In this document: piece by piece, positions 1 to 11,872 of the stretch
How positions within the stretch are numbered: the first letter of the stretch is position 1
How the letters are laid out: every line of letters starts with the position of its first letter
NCBI GenBank assembly: GCA_904063045.1
Contig: CAJFCJ010000004.1
Coordinates: 55,578-119,577, forward strand
Length of the DNA: 64,000 nt
Direction of reading: 5' to 3'
Source: Dimorphilus gyrociliatus
Taxonomy: Eukaryota; Annelida; Polychaeta; Dinophilidae
Translations under genes and position numbers: made by a program
Notes under the pieces: generated by a model
Told to the model about the DNA's origin: nothing
The model's input: the letters and a program-made list of their open reading frames with translations, nothing else
The model's database searches: none

Positions 1-899
1 ACTGTCTCTCAGTAATAATTAAGTTTTAATAATTAATTCAATCATAATTTATCTATGATATCATTCAAAATAACGAATTTTACACCATCTTATTATATCT
101 AAGAGATAAAAAATAATATTTACACTATTCTAACCATATTTTGTTAATAAATTCTTTACTATTCATTGAATAAAACGAATAAACAGTGTTTGTTTTATTA
201 AGAAAATATAAGAATAGTAGTTTGAAAAAAGAAAATAAAATCAGGTTATACAATAAAAAATAGAGAAGAATGGTTAGAGATTCAATTTTAAACTTGTTAC
301 GTTTTAGAATGTAATAAACATTTTTTTATAAAAAAAAACCATAAATCTTAAGTGAAAAGAGGATTTCGTTCTAGTTTATTAACCGGTTCAACAGCTAAAT
401 GATTTAAATAATCAAAGATTAAACGTTTTACCAATATCATATATAATATAATCTTGTATTTATTCAGGTAATACTTAAAGAATATGAATATACAGTATAT
501 ATAGGTCATAAAACAAACAAGAAAATTTAAGGAAACAGTCAAAGCAAACAAAATGAAAAAGTTTTTTTTTGTTTTTCAACACTACTTTCGTCAAGTTTCT
601 AAGAATGTTATTTTTTCAACAAGATTATCTCTCAAACGTATTATTATAATAAAGTGCAACCTTTTTTGCTAAAAGAGAGAGAGAGAGAGAGAGAGAGATT
701 TCAATTGATCTAGATTTACAAAGTATATGGGCTGACCAAAATCGATATCAATCCTATATTATACGAACATAGTCGCTGATAATAATCACGAAAACATTGA
801 AAATAGTAAAGGAAGGAAGATTGCTTTAAGCTAGACTATATTCTGTGTTGAACGTCTTATATATGATTCGCTATTTTGAGATATTTGTATTGTTCAATT
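1..899. other. AT-rich non-coding stretch with (GA)n tract
   Basis: No gene seen. A (GA)n microsatellite occupies about 673-698. A TATACAGTATATA motif lies at about 489-501. The last part is presumably the 5' flank of the claudin-like gene that starts at 900. Confidence 0.6.
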
Positions 900-1823
900 A
901 TGCTAGTATACTTAGAACACACTTGTAAAACTTTAAAGTTGATTATGTTTGGCCTATTGCCTTTAACTATAATTTTTCATTGTTTATCTGTCTTCTATAA
1001 TGAGTGGCATGTGGAAAAAACTTTTGAAGAGGAGACGATATTCCGTCAAAGTGATCAGACGATTCAAACAAAAACAATAATTTATGAATATTACTATGGA
1101 CTATTTAAGAAATGCTTCAAATCAAAATGTTCCGATATTGAACCATTTCCACGTAAGGCAATTTTAAATAAATATTTAAAGCTGTCTTCTTCCTCTTCTT
1201 CTATAACTTTTTCTCTATTCTTTATTCATGTATATTCTTCTATTTGCCTCTTTATATTTTCAAGTATTATAGTATTCATTCAAATATTTATTATAGATTG
1301 GTTAAGATTTATTCAAGTCCTTATGGTTTCAAGTTTAGCTTTTATCCTGTTTGGAGAATTGATTGCCATTTTATCTGGTTTGTCCGGTCAACATTATTAT
1401 CCTAAAGATAAAAAGCTTTTGGGATCATTTTGTATTATAGCCTGCATTTTTACGTTCTTATCATGGATCTTGTACATTCCGCTAATAAAGAGTAAAATAC
1501 CCGAATCGAATCTGAAAATGGGAAGAAGTCATGGTCTAGCTGTCATTTCATCTATACTGTCATCAATAGCAACAATTATAGTATTTTCAAGCAATTCCGG
1601 AACAAAGAATTTATCGAGAACTACAGTTTCGCCTACAATTAGAACTGTTGAATCAACCGTTTCACGTCCATCAGTATCGGAGAGTTCAACAGGGAGGAAT
1701 AGTATAAGTTCTTTATCAATGGAAAGACATGTAATCAGAGAATCATTCATAATTCTTCCACCCCCTTACAAAAATAAGCCACCTCCCTACGACCTTCCAG
1801 AGCTACCTCCTTCTTACTATTAG
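900..1823 (+). CDS. claudin/PMP22-like tetraspan protein with triple PPxY tail (cluster gene A)
   Basis: Predicted four-TM membrane protein of 259 aa. Exons 900-1152 and 1297-1823. The intron starts GTAAGG and is phase 1; reading straight through it is also open, but the splice signals and the alignment to the other cluster members argue for its removal. TM1 is about residues 13-33. The first loop carries the claudin-family pattern: W36, GLF at 67-69, C72 and C77. TM2-TM4 follow the intron, starting with the shared W-L-x-F-x-Q-V motif. The serine-rich cytoplasmic tail ends with three PPxY motifs (PPPY, PPPY, PPSY), which are class I WW-domain ligands. The start is the ATG at 900. In the family such proteins build junctions or act as membrane adaptors; the partner here is unknown. 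It stands at the left edge of the cluster, transcribed away from gene B. Confidence 0.8.
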   Translation: MLVYLEHTCKTLKLIMFGLLPLTIIFHCLSVFYNEWHVEKTFEEETIFRQSDQTIQTKTIIYEYYYGLFKKCFKSKCSDIEPFPRKAILNKYLKLSSSSSSITFSLFFIHVYSSICLFIFSSIIVFIQIFIIDWLRFIQVLMVSSLAFILFGELIAILSGLSGQHYYPKDKKLLGSFCIIACIFTFLSWILYIPLIKSKIPESNLKMGRSHGLAVISSILSSIATIIVFSSNSGTKNLSRTTVSPTIRTVESTVSRPSVSESSTGRNSISSLSMERHVIRESFIILPPPYKNKPPPYDLPELPPSYY

Positions 1824-1829
1824 AATAAA

Positions 1830-2425
1830 GTATAATTATAATTAGTTAATAAATTACCTACTATTCTTATTTATAGAAAATACATATTTGTATAGAACAG
1901 TCTTAATGCATGCAAATAGTTTGAATACTTAGAGGAGAATACATAATATTACGTAGACCAAAATCACCGATTCATAAAAATATACTATAGAAAAGTAAGA
2001 GTATAAATAAAATAGTTTTTACAACAAAGGATTATTATTCTAGACGACTTTGTTGAGCGATAAATAAACCTCGACTTTTTTTTTAAATAAATATCACAAT
2101 TCGTCCTATTTGCCCTCTTGCGTTCATAGAATATTTTATTCTTTAATATTAATACCCTTTCTTTAGCTATTGATAAAATATTTCTATATTAATAGAGGTC
2201 GAATAACTTCGTGAGCGGGAACGTGTGACTAATAGTTTTAAGACGTTCGCTTCTTTTTTTGTTTTCTCCTTTGATAAGAGACAAATATATTAGATACTTT
2301 ATTGTTAAAAGGAAAATGATAATCATTTAGTTTTTTATATACTTTCAAGAGTTAAATAGATATTTTGTTGCCTTTTTGCTTGTTTTTTCAAATCCATTAA
2401 ATATTAAACTACTTCGTATTTTGTT
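1830..2425. other. Intergenic spacer between convergent genes A and B
   Basis: About 600 bp of AT-rich sequence holding the 3' flanks of two convergent claudin-like genes. No further gene seen. Confidence 0.5.
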
Positions 2426-2431
2426 TAATTG

Positions 2432-3296
2432 TTAAGGCATTTCTAAATAGCCAGGATTAGCGACTATTTCATCATAGCGTCCTTCATTACCATCTCTACG
2501 ACTCATACGAGGCTGTGCTGGATTTCCCCTGTTTCCTTCTTCATTATTGTAGTAAGGAGTGTATGGAGGAGCTTGACCTTTCACTGGGGAACGACTTCTT
2601 CCTCGATCACCTCCAAGTTTAGGATATAAACCGGGTGGTACTTGATTTGATCCTTGTAGGAAATTTGGAGTATTAAATTGCATTCCGCGTCTTTGTTGTG
2701 GGCGTTCCTCTCCACTGTTCATTTTAAATATTATTATACTTGTGACGAAAGAAAATATCGTAGAAATAATAGCCAGGCCAAAAGAATAACCAAATCGTTC
2801 CAAAACTGGATTGTTAAACATATCTTCGTCTGAAACTTTAGCTACAAACACTATCCAAGTTGTACCGGTAAGAAGGCAAGCCAAAATTACAAAGCTTAAA
2901 AGGAATTTCTTACATTTACAACTTTCTACACACTTACAAACCATAGCTAGAGCTAATAATTGTGAAAGTAGCAGAAAAACTAATGACAAAGAAATTCCAA
3001 CCTGACAAAATCTGTAGAATGCTATAGGAAAGAGATTAAAGTATTTTAGATAAATATACTCTAAGTATTACATAAAATAGTTACTAACGATATGTGTCTA
3101 AAAAAACTCCGTCAATGCTTCTGACATCAGTTCCTTTCTCAGATTTAAATAGACCATACATTGTGTCCCCCTGATGGTACCAATTTCTTGTTGCAGCAGA
3201 GACAATATGAATAATCGTCGTTGAAGGCAGCAAAATGAAGCAAACCCACTTTAAAATCTTAGACGAAGAAGACACATTAGAGATAACTTTTTCCAT
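2432..3296 (-). CDS. claudin-like tetraspan protein (cluster gene B)
   Basis: Exons 3296-3089 and 3021-2432 on the minus strand, 265 aa. The intron is phase 1 with a GTTAGT donor and a CTATAG acceptor. TM1 is about residues 18-37, followed by the loop motif W...YGLF, but the two loop cysteines usual in claudins are absent. The second exon supplies TM2-TM4 with the spacing of the other members, then a glycine, proline and arginine-rich cytoplasmic tail of about 85 residues. The start is the first ATG that leaves a plausible short N terminus before TM1; a longer upstream reading has no ATG that clearly fits better. Its neighbours in the same orientation are genes C, D and E. Confidence 0.75.
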
Positions 3297-3309
3297 TTTC
3301 TCCCAGATT

Positions 3310-3575
3310 AGAGCAAATATGTGTATTGACTTGAAAATGAAACTGTTGCCTCTCCCAACTTCTAACACTCACAACCTATGCTACACCCTTTTCAAGAATA
3401 GTATTTCACCTTAGGCCAAGATAAATAACTACAAATATATATATATTTATATATTAGTATATGCCTTGTATTGAGAGGCCACTGTCAAATTTAACTATTC
3501 AAAATAGTTCAAGTGACAATTTTTTGTTGCTAGTTTTTAATACTACTATTATATTTGTATATTAATTAAATTATC

Positions 3576-3614
<39 letters not shown>

Positions 3615-3895
3615 TTTTAAATATGTATTGATTATAGATATTACTTAAATATACATATACTGTATATATAGATATATATCATATTAGTATAAATAAATTT
3701 ATATATATATATATAAGTATACAAACGTTCAGTGTACTTGCTAAAATCAGTATTTCTCTAGATATTAAAATACAAGTACAAAATTAATAATAATTATTAT
3801 TATGTTACAAATACTACTTTTGCTTTCAAATGATAAAGTAACAATAGTATGAATATAAAAGTTTATACAACAAATAGCATGATATTTCTTGTTCC
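3310..3895. other. AT-rich spacer with (TA)n tracts
   Basis: Contains (AT)n at about 3583-3606, further TA runs to 3715, and a TATACTGTATATATA motif at about 3657-3671. No gene seen. Confidence 0.6.
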
Positions 3896-3900
3896 TTTTT

Positions 3901-4625
3901 CTATGACTGACCAATTAAGTAATCACCCTTTAAGTGTAGATAAGGTGGAAGAACTTGAAAAGAACACGACTTTTCCTTTTCGGACTGTGAAATATGCTTT
4001 AAGAGTTCTTGTCTCACTTCGTTTCTTTTTATCTTATAAGACGTTTTGAGGAATGCAAAACTAAGACCGAATAGACACAATGATAAAACGGATGATAATA
4101 CAGCAAGAAAGAACGAATACGAAAGCTTTCCTTGATAAAACTCATTAGAATTATCATAATCTGCTTTCTTTACTAAATATATTATCCATGCAGAAAAATT
4201 GAATAGTACAGAGATTCCTCTTCCTATAATAATAATATAGTTTATCAATTGACCAGAAAGTTTCTTAACAAAGAGAGCTGCTATCTCAATTGCCAATGAA
4301 AGAGTAAGCAAAGAGATGGTAATACACATGAAGACTTGAACAAGCGTCAACCAAGCTAAAACAAATATAAAGGTTTATTAAGACTATATCATAAGAAATC
4401 ATTACTCTCAGTATTAAATGTGCCAATATCTTCATTTCCATGGCATGTCCCAAATAATCCTATACGCTTTTTTATCGGTTCTTCTGTTAAATCTCTCGTA
4501 TCTATACCAATTTGAACAAACCATTCACAGGTCAATAACGCAACTAAGATGGCCACTATGCATACCATTAACAAACATAATAACAAACATTTAGATTGAA
4601 CAATAATCCTTATGCATTCTCCCAT
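3901..4625 (-). CDS. claudin-like tetraspan protein (cluster gene C)
   Basis: Exons 4625-4406 and 4355-3901 on the minus strand, 224 aa. The start is the ATG at 4625. TM1 is about residues 12-32; the loop has W, then GLF, then a single cysteine (GLFGTC), so only one half of the claudin disulphide is kept. The phase-1 intron is only 50 nt. Exon 2 opens with W-L-T-L-V-Q-V-F-M, the shared start of the TM2 half, and ends in a lysine and glutamate-rich tail with a PPYL sequence. It is the same architecture as genes B, G and I. Family membership is inferred from motif, topology and gene structure, not from a search. Confidence 0.75.
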
Positions 4626-4639
4626 AATCAAAGTTTTTA

Positions 4640-5780
4640 TCTGAAATTTTGTAGAAGAATTAATATTAAAGAACTAGACGAAATATTTTAATACATATGG
4701 AAATTTCCTGTTCGATTAATTTAATATTAAATTAGTCAATAGAAATCTATTCTATTTTAGCCAAATAAAATGAAAACGGATGCATTGAAGCGGAATATCA
4801 GCTATAATATTTCACGTATTTAGAAATACTTAATTAAATCTTCATATATTACCTTAGATTACTCTGCTTTCGCCATAGAGTGATAGACAAATGAAAATAG
4901 ATAACTTTCTTTCGTTTCTGTTAATACCGTATATTCGTGGTTAACCTTGTACTTCCAATAACATCCGGTTATTGGTAAATCAATAGAACAATTCTACTAT
5001 AAATCGTTTTCAAAATATTTTACCTTAACTTTCGCTTAGCTTGGTATATTTAAATCCTGGATTATTCATTATAGATTTCTCTTTGTAAGAAGAGATAGAT
5101 AGATAGAGAGAGAGAGAAATACAGGAAACGAATTTCTCAGAAATTAAAGAAGTGACTCAGAAAAGATTTTTTTCTATATCTACACAACTGATAAGATAGA
5201 AATATTGTATAATGATAACAATAGAAAAAATCCTATTTAATTGGCAAATTAATCAATATTTTTAAGAAATTAATAAAAATAAATTTCCTCCAGGCATGGA
5301 ATAAATATATTCAAAGAAATAGGTTGAACACTACTGTATTATAGATTTTATATTACAGATCTATTAATAGTGATATATTTACTTTTATTATAGAAAGAGA
5401 CGAAATTGTTATTAATTATAAATAAATCACAATATATAGAGAGTATAGGCTTTTGTTAAAATTGATATTATAACTAATATATCTATCTACAGCATGTACT
5501 TGAAAATATATTGTCCATTAAGTATACACTTAATTGAACATAATATTTATTTAACTTTATAAAAACATAATCTACTTAACTTCGTTACGTTTCTCTTAGG
5601 TGTGTAATTACATTTAGTTTATATTACTATAAACGTCAAGTCTGATTTCAGTTAATGACTATTAAAAACTTATAAAGCACAGTATGAACATTGTTCGGAA
5701 GAGCATAAAATATAGATTAACTATTCTCTACTATAGAAATTAAAGTTAACGGTTAGTTTGTTAGTTTAATGGTTTAATAT
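4640..5780. other. AT-rich intergenic stretch
   Basis: No gene recognised. A short GA-rich run lies near 5095-5118. The proximal part should contain the promoter of gene C (minus strand). Confidence 0.5.
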
Positions 5781-5787
5781 TTCATTA

Positions 5788-6377
5788 TTAATTTTTTATT
5801 ATGTTAACAATAGACTTTAATTCAAGTAAATTTGTTAAATAATGAGAATTGTTTGATTCGCTATCAGTGTTTTCTGGTGTTTTTTGAAGAAGTTGCTGAT
5901 TTGATCTATTGTCGCTGGTTGTTGAATTCCGATTTGACCGATTATTTTGAAATGGATGATTTGGATGGCTTAGAGAACATCTGTGATGATGTTTTGTATT
6001 TTGCTGATTTGACATCTTTGATGGTGGTGTCAAGAATAACGGCTGAATAAGAAGGACGAATGATAAGGCGGACGATATCGTTGCCATTATAAAGGATAAA
6101 GATAGTCTTCCTTTATGCGTAATATGAAATACATTTTTCACTTTTAAAATAAATACAATCCAACTGATAGTAGTAAGTAAACCAGATAGTAAGATAAGGA
6201 CTGTTATGGCAATTTTTTTAGTAGGATTCTTCCTTAGCCTCGTTACGACAGACAGGATGGACAGTATCTCCGTTGCTACAAGAATGAATAAGCTAATTAT
6301 CATTCCCACTCGAACGAATATTAGCCAATCTGTAGGGAAAATAGGAATAAGGCACAAATTTGCTAAAAATATATAGT

Positions 6378-6424
<47 letters not shown>

Positions 6425-7280
6425 CCCACTGTCTGGCTAGTAATCTATTTTAAACACAAACCTTCCTTAAATAAATCTGTTCCTGGAAAATCTACTGATT
6501 TATCTCCGTATACGGCGAACAATCCTGAATGAGAATCATTAACTTCAAACCAATAGCTGGTTGCCATAGAAATAACATGAATGAATATCGTAAATGGTAA
6601 TAGAGGATAAATTAGTATCTTCATATCCCAGGTTAAATTCTCAAATTTTATTACAACTGATTTCAAAACGCTATTAGACAATAAGAAAAAGTTTGTTCTA
6701 GTATTTTCTCCTTCCGGTTTTGTTAAGATAATTAAAGACATTATAAAAGAAAAAACCGACGAGATTATGGCTGATATGAGCGAATATGAAACCTTAATTG
6801 TTTCTTTGCGTGGTTTAGCTAGCATAATTATGATAGTCAACCAACTTAGACTAGTTAATAACCATATTAGGAGCAGAGTAGACCCTATCAAATACTTTTC
6901 AATTATATAACTTTTCCGCCCGGTAGACATTGCAAAAACGATAAAAACACCTAATATACTAAGTAGAGCAGGACTAATGATCATTGTGACTCTGACTAAT
7001 TTAAGCCATTCTGTAAGTTAATATAAAAGAATCTTGTTAATATATGCTTGCGTTAATATCCATCAAAGTAACAGTAAAACTTACCGTATTCATCAATTAA
7101 TTTTCCATTACAATTTTTTAAGTAACATATTTCAAATAATCCAAAGGATATTTTATAATCAATTACAAACCAGTAGTTTGTAGATAAAGCGACAAAATTA
7201 CACAATAAAGTTAGAATTAATAGTATAAAAGTCAGTTTTAGTCTTAATGATGATTTTAGGAAATTTCTGATACATATCAT
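5788..7280 (-). CDS. double claudin-like (predicted 8-TM) membrane protein (cluster gene D)
   Basis: Exons 7280-7085, 7010-6462 and 6329-5788, minus strand, 428 aa. Exon 1 encodes TM1 and the first loop of module 1 (W...GLFEIC....C). Exon 2 encodes TM2-TM4 of module 1, a short linker, then in the same exon TM1 and the first loop of module 2 (W...GLF, no cysteines). Exon 3 encodes TM2-TM4 of module 2 and a histidine/asparagine/serine-rich tail. Both introns are phase 1 at the same place as in the single-module genes. The linker keeps a methionine (DMK at about 6624) where a single-module gene would start, so it looks like two tandem genes fused by loss of the intergenic stop. It is a paralogue of gene E. 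A transcript starting internally and giving a single module cannot be excluded. Confidence 0.75.
6379..6421. repeat. (CT)n microsatellite in intron 2 of cluster gene D
   Basis: About 20 uninterrupted CT units (GA on the coding strand) between the donor at 6461 and the acceptor at 6330. It stays open in one frame and gives a spurious Arg-Glu repeat if the intron is not removed. Confidence 0.9.
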
Positions 7281-7289
7281 AACTATCCT

Positions 7290-8550
7290 ATTCGGTATAT
7301 AATCAATATTTAAGCAGTAATAATCTATTTTGAAGAGTGAAGCATATAAAAAAGTGTATCTTCCTCTATCTTCTCTTTCTCTCTCCCTCTCTCTCTCTCT
7401 TTTTTCTCTTCCTTCCTTATTATTCTTTTAGTTGGTTATGGTAAATTAATAAGAGGTATATTGAGAAAAGGCAGAATAATAACAGTTGTCAAAGTCTGTT
7501 TCTTTTGAAATATAATCCCTCTTCAATATTTTCACATTGATTTTCTCAAGTTTTTTCTATATAATTCTCATATAAAACTACTTACATAATATTAATAAAT
7601 TGATACATATAAATTAATATATACATATATATATATATATATACTATTTAAATTTAATATCTAATAATTTGATTAATTAGAGCATATTAGAAAATCAATT
7701 TTTTCAAATTTTTGTTGTATATATACTTGTATAATAATTTATTATTACCAATAAATAACAAAGAAATAGTGTATAACGCACAGTATAATCTTATCATTTA
7801 AAGATGATAGGTCAATTTTAGTAAAGATGGAAAAGTACTCTAGTATTTAACTAAACATACTTTTATTAGAAATTACACATATAAATATTAATATAACCTA
7901 TTTAGATAAATGATTGAATATTCACTTTTCTTTATGATTTTGCACTTGAAATTGAGAATAAAAAGTGAATTTTTTCTACTACAATAAAACAATATTCAAA
8001 ATTAAAGTTTCGCCTTTATTCATATTTTATTATTTATTCAATAAAAATTATAGATATAAAGTAGTTTTGTTTGAATTATCCTCTTTTTTTGTTTTAATAC
8101 AACTGTTCATCTTCTCAATTGATTTTTCGTTTTACATAAGAAAGATAAAGAGAAAAATTAACGTTCTTCCCTTTTTTTTACACATTTAATTTTAATATTT
8201 TTGTTAAACAATTAAAAAGAAAAAATAAATAAAAGAAATGGAATTTTCTTTCTTGAATAATTTGAGATTTTTTTTCTCTTTTCTTCGTTTTTTCTTTTCT
8301 TCTTCTTCTTCTCCTTCTCCTCCTCCTTCTTCTTCTTCATCCTCTTCTTCGTCTTTTATACTTTTGTTATCACTTATGGCATTTTTTGCGATTGATTTCG
8401 CCTAAGAGAGAAAAAGTTTCCACTTCTTTTTTAAAAGCCTATCAGTATTTTTTTTTCTTTTTTTTAATTAACTAACCTAAAAAGATCTCCTCTAAGTATA
8501 TATATATATATTAGTTATATACATATATATATATATATATGCAGTTATTT
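7290..8550. other. AT-rich intergenic stretch with CT, TA and TTC-rich tracts
   Basis: CT-rich at about 7360-7410, (TA)n at 7619-7643, pyrimidine-rich CTT runs at about 8270-8355, and (TA)n at 8498-8540. No convincing gene. Confidence 0.5.
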
Positions 8551-8556
8551 ACAATT

Positions 8557-8967
8557 TTAGTTTATATATGATGAAATCTTTAATAAACGAGAATTTAAAT
8601 GCTCAGCTTTAAGGCTAATTTCAGTTTCGCGCCAAATTTCTTGTAGGCTTTTCCCGAAAATCGTTTGAAAATTTTCGTAAATAACATCAGATTGGTTCTG
8701 CTCTTTCAATTCTTCATGTAATTCTTCGATATAGTCTGGAATTCGATGCCATTTACCTAACTTTGGTCTTTTATCAAATGATATAAGAGTTGCTGAATAA
8801 GTTGCGAAAGGAGAAACGTAATCAATCGGCTTTTTTACTCCAGAATCAATCGGATCTATTCTATGCGCCTTCGTTATTAAAATAAATGATAATATAGATG
8901 AAATTAAATAAAAACTAATTGAACATTTTTTAAAGCTTGTTAAACTGATTAATCCTTTAGCTGCCAT
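8557..8967 (-). CDS. small single-pass membrane protein, unrecognised
   Basis: A 136-aa reading from the ATG at 8967 to TAA at 8557. One hydrophobic stretch at about residues 15-33, then a charged, mostly helical C-terminal region rich in Glu and Lys. The frame stays open for 23 codons upstream of this ATG to a GTG, so an upstream exon is possible. It lacks the W-GLF motif and the exon structure of its claudin-like neighbours, so it is not a member of that family. The small size, N-terminal membrane anchor and basic N terminus resemble accessory subunits of inner mitochondrial membrane complexes, but no specific family is recognised. Codon use does not set it apart from the neighbours. Confidence 0.5.
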   Translation of the reverse strand: MAAKGLISLTSFKKCSISFYLISSILSFILITKAHRIDPIDSGVKKPIDYVSPFATYSATLISFDKRPKLGKWHRIPDYIEELHEELKEQNQSDVIYENFQTIFGKSLQEIWRETEISLKAEHLNSRLLKISSYIN

Positions 8968-9044
8968 CGTAGGGAATCCTTTTATCGAATGTAAAACTTG
9001 AAAGCGTTTAGCGCGATTTATAGAAGGAAATTTCACATGACCAA

Positions 9045-9640
9045 ACTTAAGAGATAAGAAGATAAGAACTCTTGTCGTATATATATATATATATTAAAAG
9101 TTATTAAACAGTTCAGATAGCTAATTAAACTTGGCGTAGAACGCAGTGTATATGTTTACTTTAATATAACTCTTTAATTAGGTTTATCATTAAAAGAACG
9201 ATTTATTCGTTTATTTATTCGTTTTTCAAACCTATTAGTTTTATCTTTAGACTAAGTTTTAGACAATAAGCTGTATCCGGTAAAAAACCGGTTTAAGTTG
9301 ACCCCCTTAGACGGATGTCTGAAAATGATTTTTTTTATGTCAGGTCAAGGCAATAATTCTTATTAACTCCTTAACATTTCAAATAAAAAAAAGCTCCTTT
9401 GTCATCATTTTAGCATTTATTGTCAAGTAAAAAATCATAAACTAAATATATATATATATATATATATATAGAATATCTATATCTTTGTATATTCTTATAT
9501 AAGTTGCTATGTTAACTCTTATCGCTATTAATGATATTCAAGAATATTCTTGAACTATAAAAATTCCATTTTTTTAATAAAACTTGTCTGAACGAAAAGA
9601 AGTTTGTTAACTTCTTTGAAAAGAATTCATATGGAAAACT
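9045..9640. other. AT-rich spacer
   Basis: (TA)n tracts at about 9077-9095 and 9447-9471. No gene seen. Confidence 0.5.
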
Positions 9641-9643
9641 TTT

Positions 9644-10869
9644 CTAAGAATTTCCATTGCTATTATCCACAATTGGTTTATAATTGTTCCGACCGGTAAT
9701 AATAGATAATAAAAGGATAACAAATGGAAAAATTGATGATATTATAGATAAAATAATAGAAAATGATAAATTTCCTTTTTCTAATATTTTAAAGTCGGAT
9801 TCTCCCATTTTAATAAATACAATCCAACTTGTAGTTGTTAATAATCCAATTAAAAACAATGCAATTCTTATGCATGCCCTTCTCCTTGTATTGAGTCCTA
9901 CTTGAAGCAATATTAAAAGTATGGCAGCTATTTCAACGATGATTAATAGGACAAGACTACTTGTCATTCCGATCCTAACAAATTTTAACCAATCTGTAAT
10001 AGATAATAGTTTTTATCTATAATCTATATTATATATATATATTTATTTATTTATAGATTTCACGTAATTGATTCTCTTACCTCGTTCGAAGAGATCAATT
10101 CCAGGATAATTGTTTGATTTCTCTCCAACACTAATAAACAAACCTGAATGTGAAGAACCAATTTCGTACCAGAATTTTGTTGACAATGAAATTGCATGTA
10201 TAAATATCATAAATGGTCCAATTGGATAAATCAGTAATTTCATATCTAATAATTCATTTTCAAAATAGTCTCTATTCAAATTTTCACTTTGTCTCGTATG
10301 ACTTTCAGTGTTTTCTATCAGGCTTACTAAAAAACAATTAGCTAGTGACAGTAATGAGGAAACTATTGCCGTGTAGAAGAAAATGGAGATATAGATGGTA
10401 TGTTGATTATTTGCAAAGGTTGGATATATAGTAAATAAGATTAATATCCAACTATAGCCAGTTAACATTGAAATTAGTAGAAAGGTAGTAGAAATGAAGA
10501 ATTTCATATTTGGATGAAGTTTATAAGTTTTATACGTTAAACTAATAAGCCATATTGTATTCATCGTTAGGAAGTAGAAACTTGAGGACAATCCGGTGTC
10601 AATTGAATCTAATCTACCTATATAAAGATTTATTTAATAGAGATAAATACAGTATTTTCATAAGATAACTTACCAGTTTCATTAAAGTAACACTTTCTTC
10701 CATATTTACAATACTTGAATAGTTCATTATAGATATTACGTTGACCGAACCAGCAATATATTGAAAACGAAATTAGATAAATAATAATATTTAGAGGCAA
10801 AATCCAATACTTAATCAATTTCATTCTATTATTTGCATCGAAATATTTAACGATCCACTTATGAAGCAT
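9644..10869 (-). CDS. double claudin-like (predicted 8-TM) membrane protein (cluster gene E)
   Basis: Exons 10869-10674, 10617-10081 and 9993-9644, minus strand, 360 aa. Same plan as gene D: exon 1 is TM1 and the first loop of module 1 (CWFG...ELF..C.....C); exon 2 is TM2-TM4 of module 1 plus linker plus TM1 and loop of module 2 (W...SHSGLF, no cysteines); exon 3 is TM2-TM4 of module 2. Exon 1 has exactly the same length as in gene D (196 nt), and both introns are phase 1. The linker again keeps a DMK sequence before TM5 (ATG at 10243). It lacks the long polar tail of gene D. The shared fused structure shows that the module fusion came before the D/E duplication. Confidence 0.75.
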
Positions 10870-10879
10870 CTTCTTATAG

Positions 10880-11870
10880 GATTATTACAGAGCAAAAAGG
10901 ATAAATGTTAGCTTACTAAATGTAATTTCCATCCAATAATAGGAAAATATGATCTATTATGTTAATTAATTTCTATAATAACTTCATTGTTCGTATTACT
11001 TCCGAGCTTGTATTCTAATTCTCAATTGTGTAGTAGTATCGTTTTGGAACTTTTTCTCTGTGTGTTGTGGAATATAGTATTTGGTTTACCTCTTGATGAC
11101 CTTTAACCCACTGCCAATACTAATATAATAGCTTAAGGAAGTTTTTATTACTTCAATACCAAACTTCTTTTCATTCTTCCGACAAAGGTAGATAAGAGAA
11201 CTTTCCCTATTCCATTATACAAGTTTTTATTAATTTCTTTTATATATTAATGCATAATTCATATATACTTTAGAATTTTACTTTTGATATAATAACCTCA
11301 ATACACTTATTCTTTCTTTACTTTGTTCCAGTTTTTATTCATTCCCTTTTGTTAATTTGGATAAAGACATATTATAATTCGTAAAAAAGAGATCTCAATA
11401 TTGTAGGCCAAATTCTTAAGATTTATAGGTCTAATAATTCAACTACGTAGAAAATATCCCTTTTTAAACAGAAAACTCATATAATTCTACTTATCATCAT
11501 TGAATGAAATTGCAAATAATTAAAACGTAAAAAGATAAGAATTTTGAAATATTATACGAAATATGTTAATATTGCCTACTATCTAAATGAGTCGATTATC
11601 AACTATAAAAAGGGTAAAGTTTATTGATTGTTTGACTGTATACAGTATATATGATTACTTTATACATTTGAATAATATTTAAATATCTTTATAATAACAG
11701 TTATTGCAAGTGTTCTTCTAATTTAGTTTCCTTAAAATGCACAACTAAAAATAGGCAATTAATATGTATATAAACCCTTAAAAATAGTATGTGAGGTAGA
11801 CAAGCTCATTCGCCACAATCCATAAAATATATCTACTTCCTCATTTAAGAAAATAGTGAAAAAATCACTT
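10880..11870. other. Divergent spacer between genes E and G
   Basis: About 1 kb between two divergently transcribed cluster genes, presumably with both promoters. TATACAGTATATATG occurs at about 11639-11653. No gene seen. Confidence 0.5.
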
Positions 11871-11872
11871 TA

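Noticed and set aside
1153-1296. Gene A as an intronless protein with about 48 extra residues
   Set aside because: The stretch is flanked by GTAAGG and TTATAG, is in the conserved intron position of all other cluster genes, and encodes an extra hydrophobic segment not found in them.
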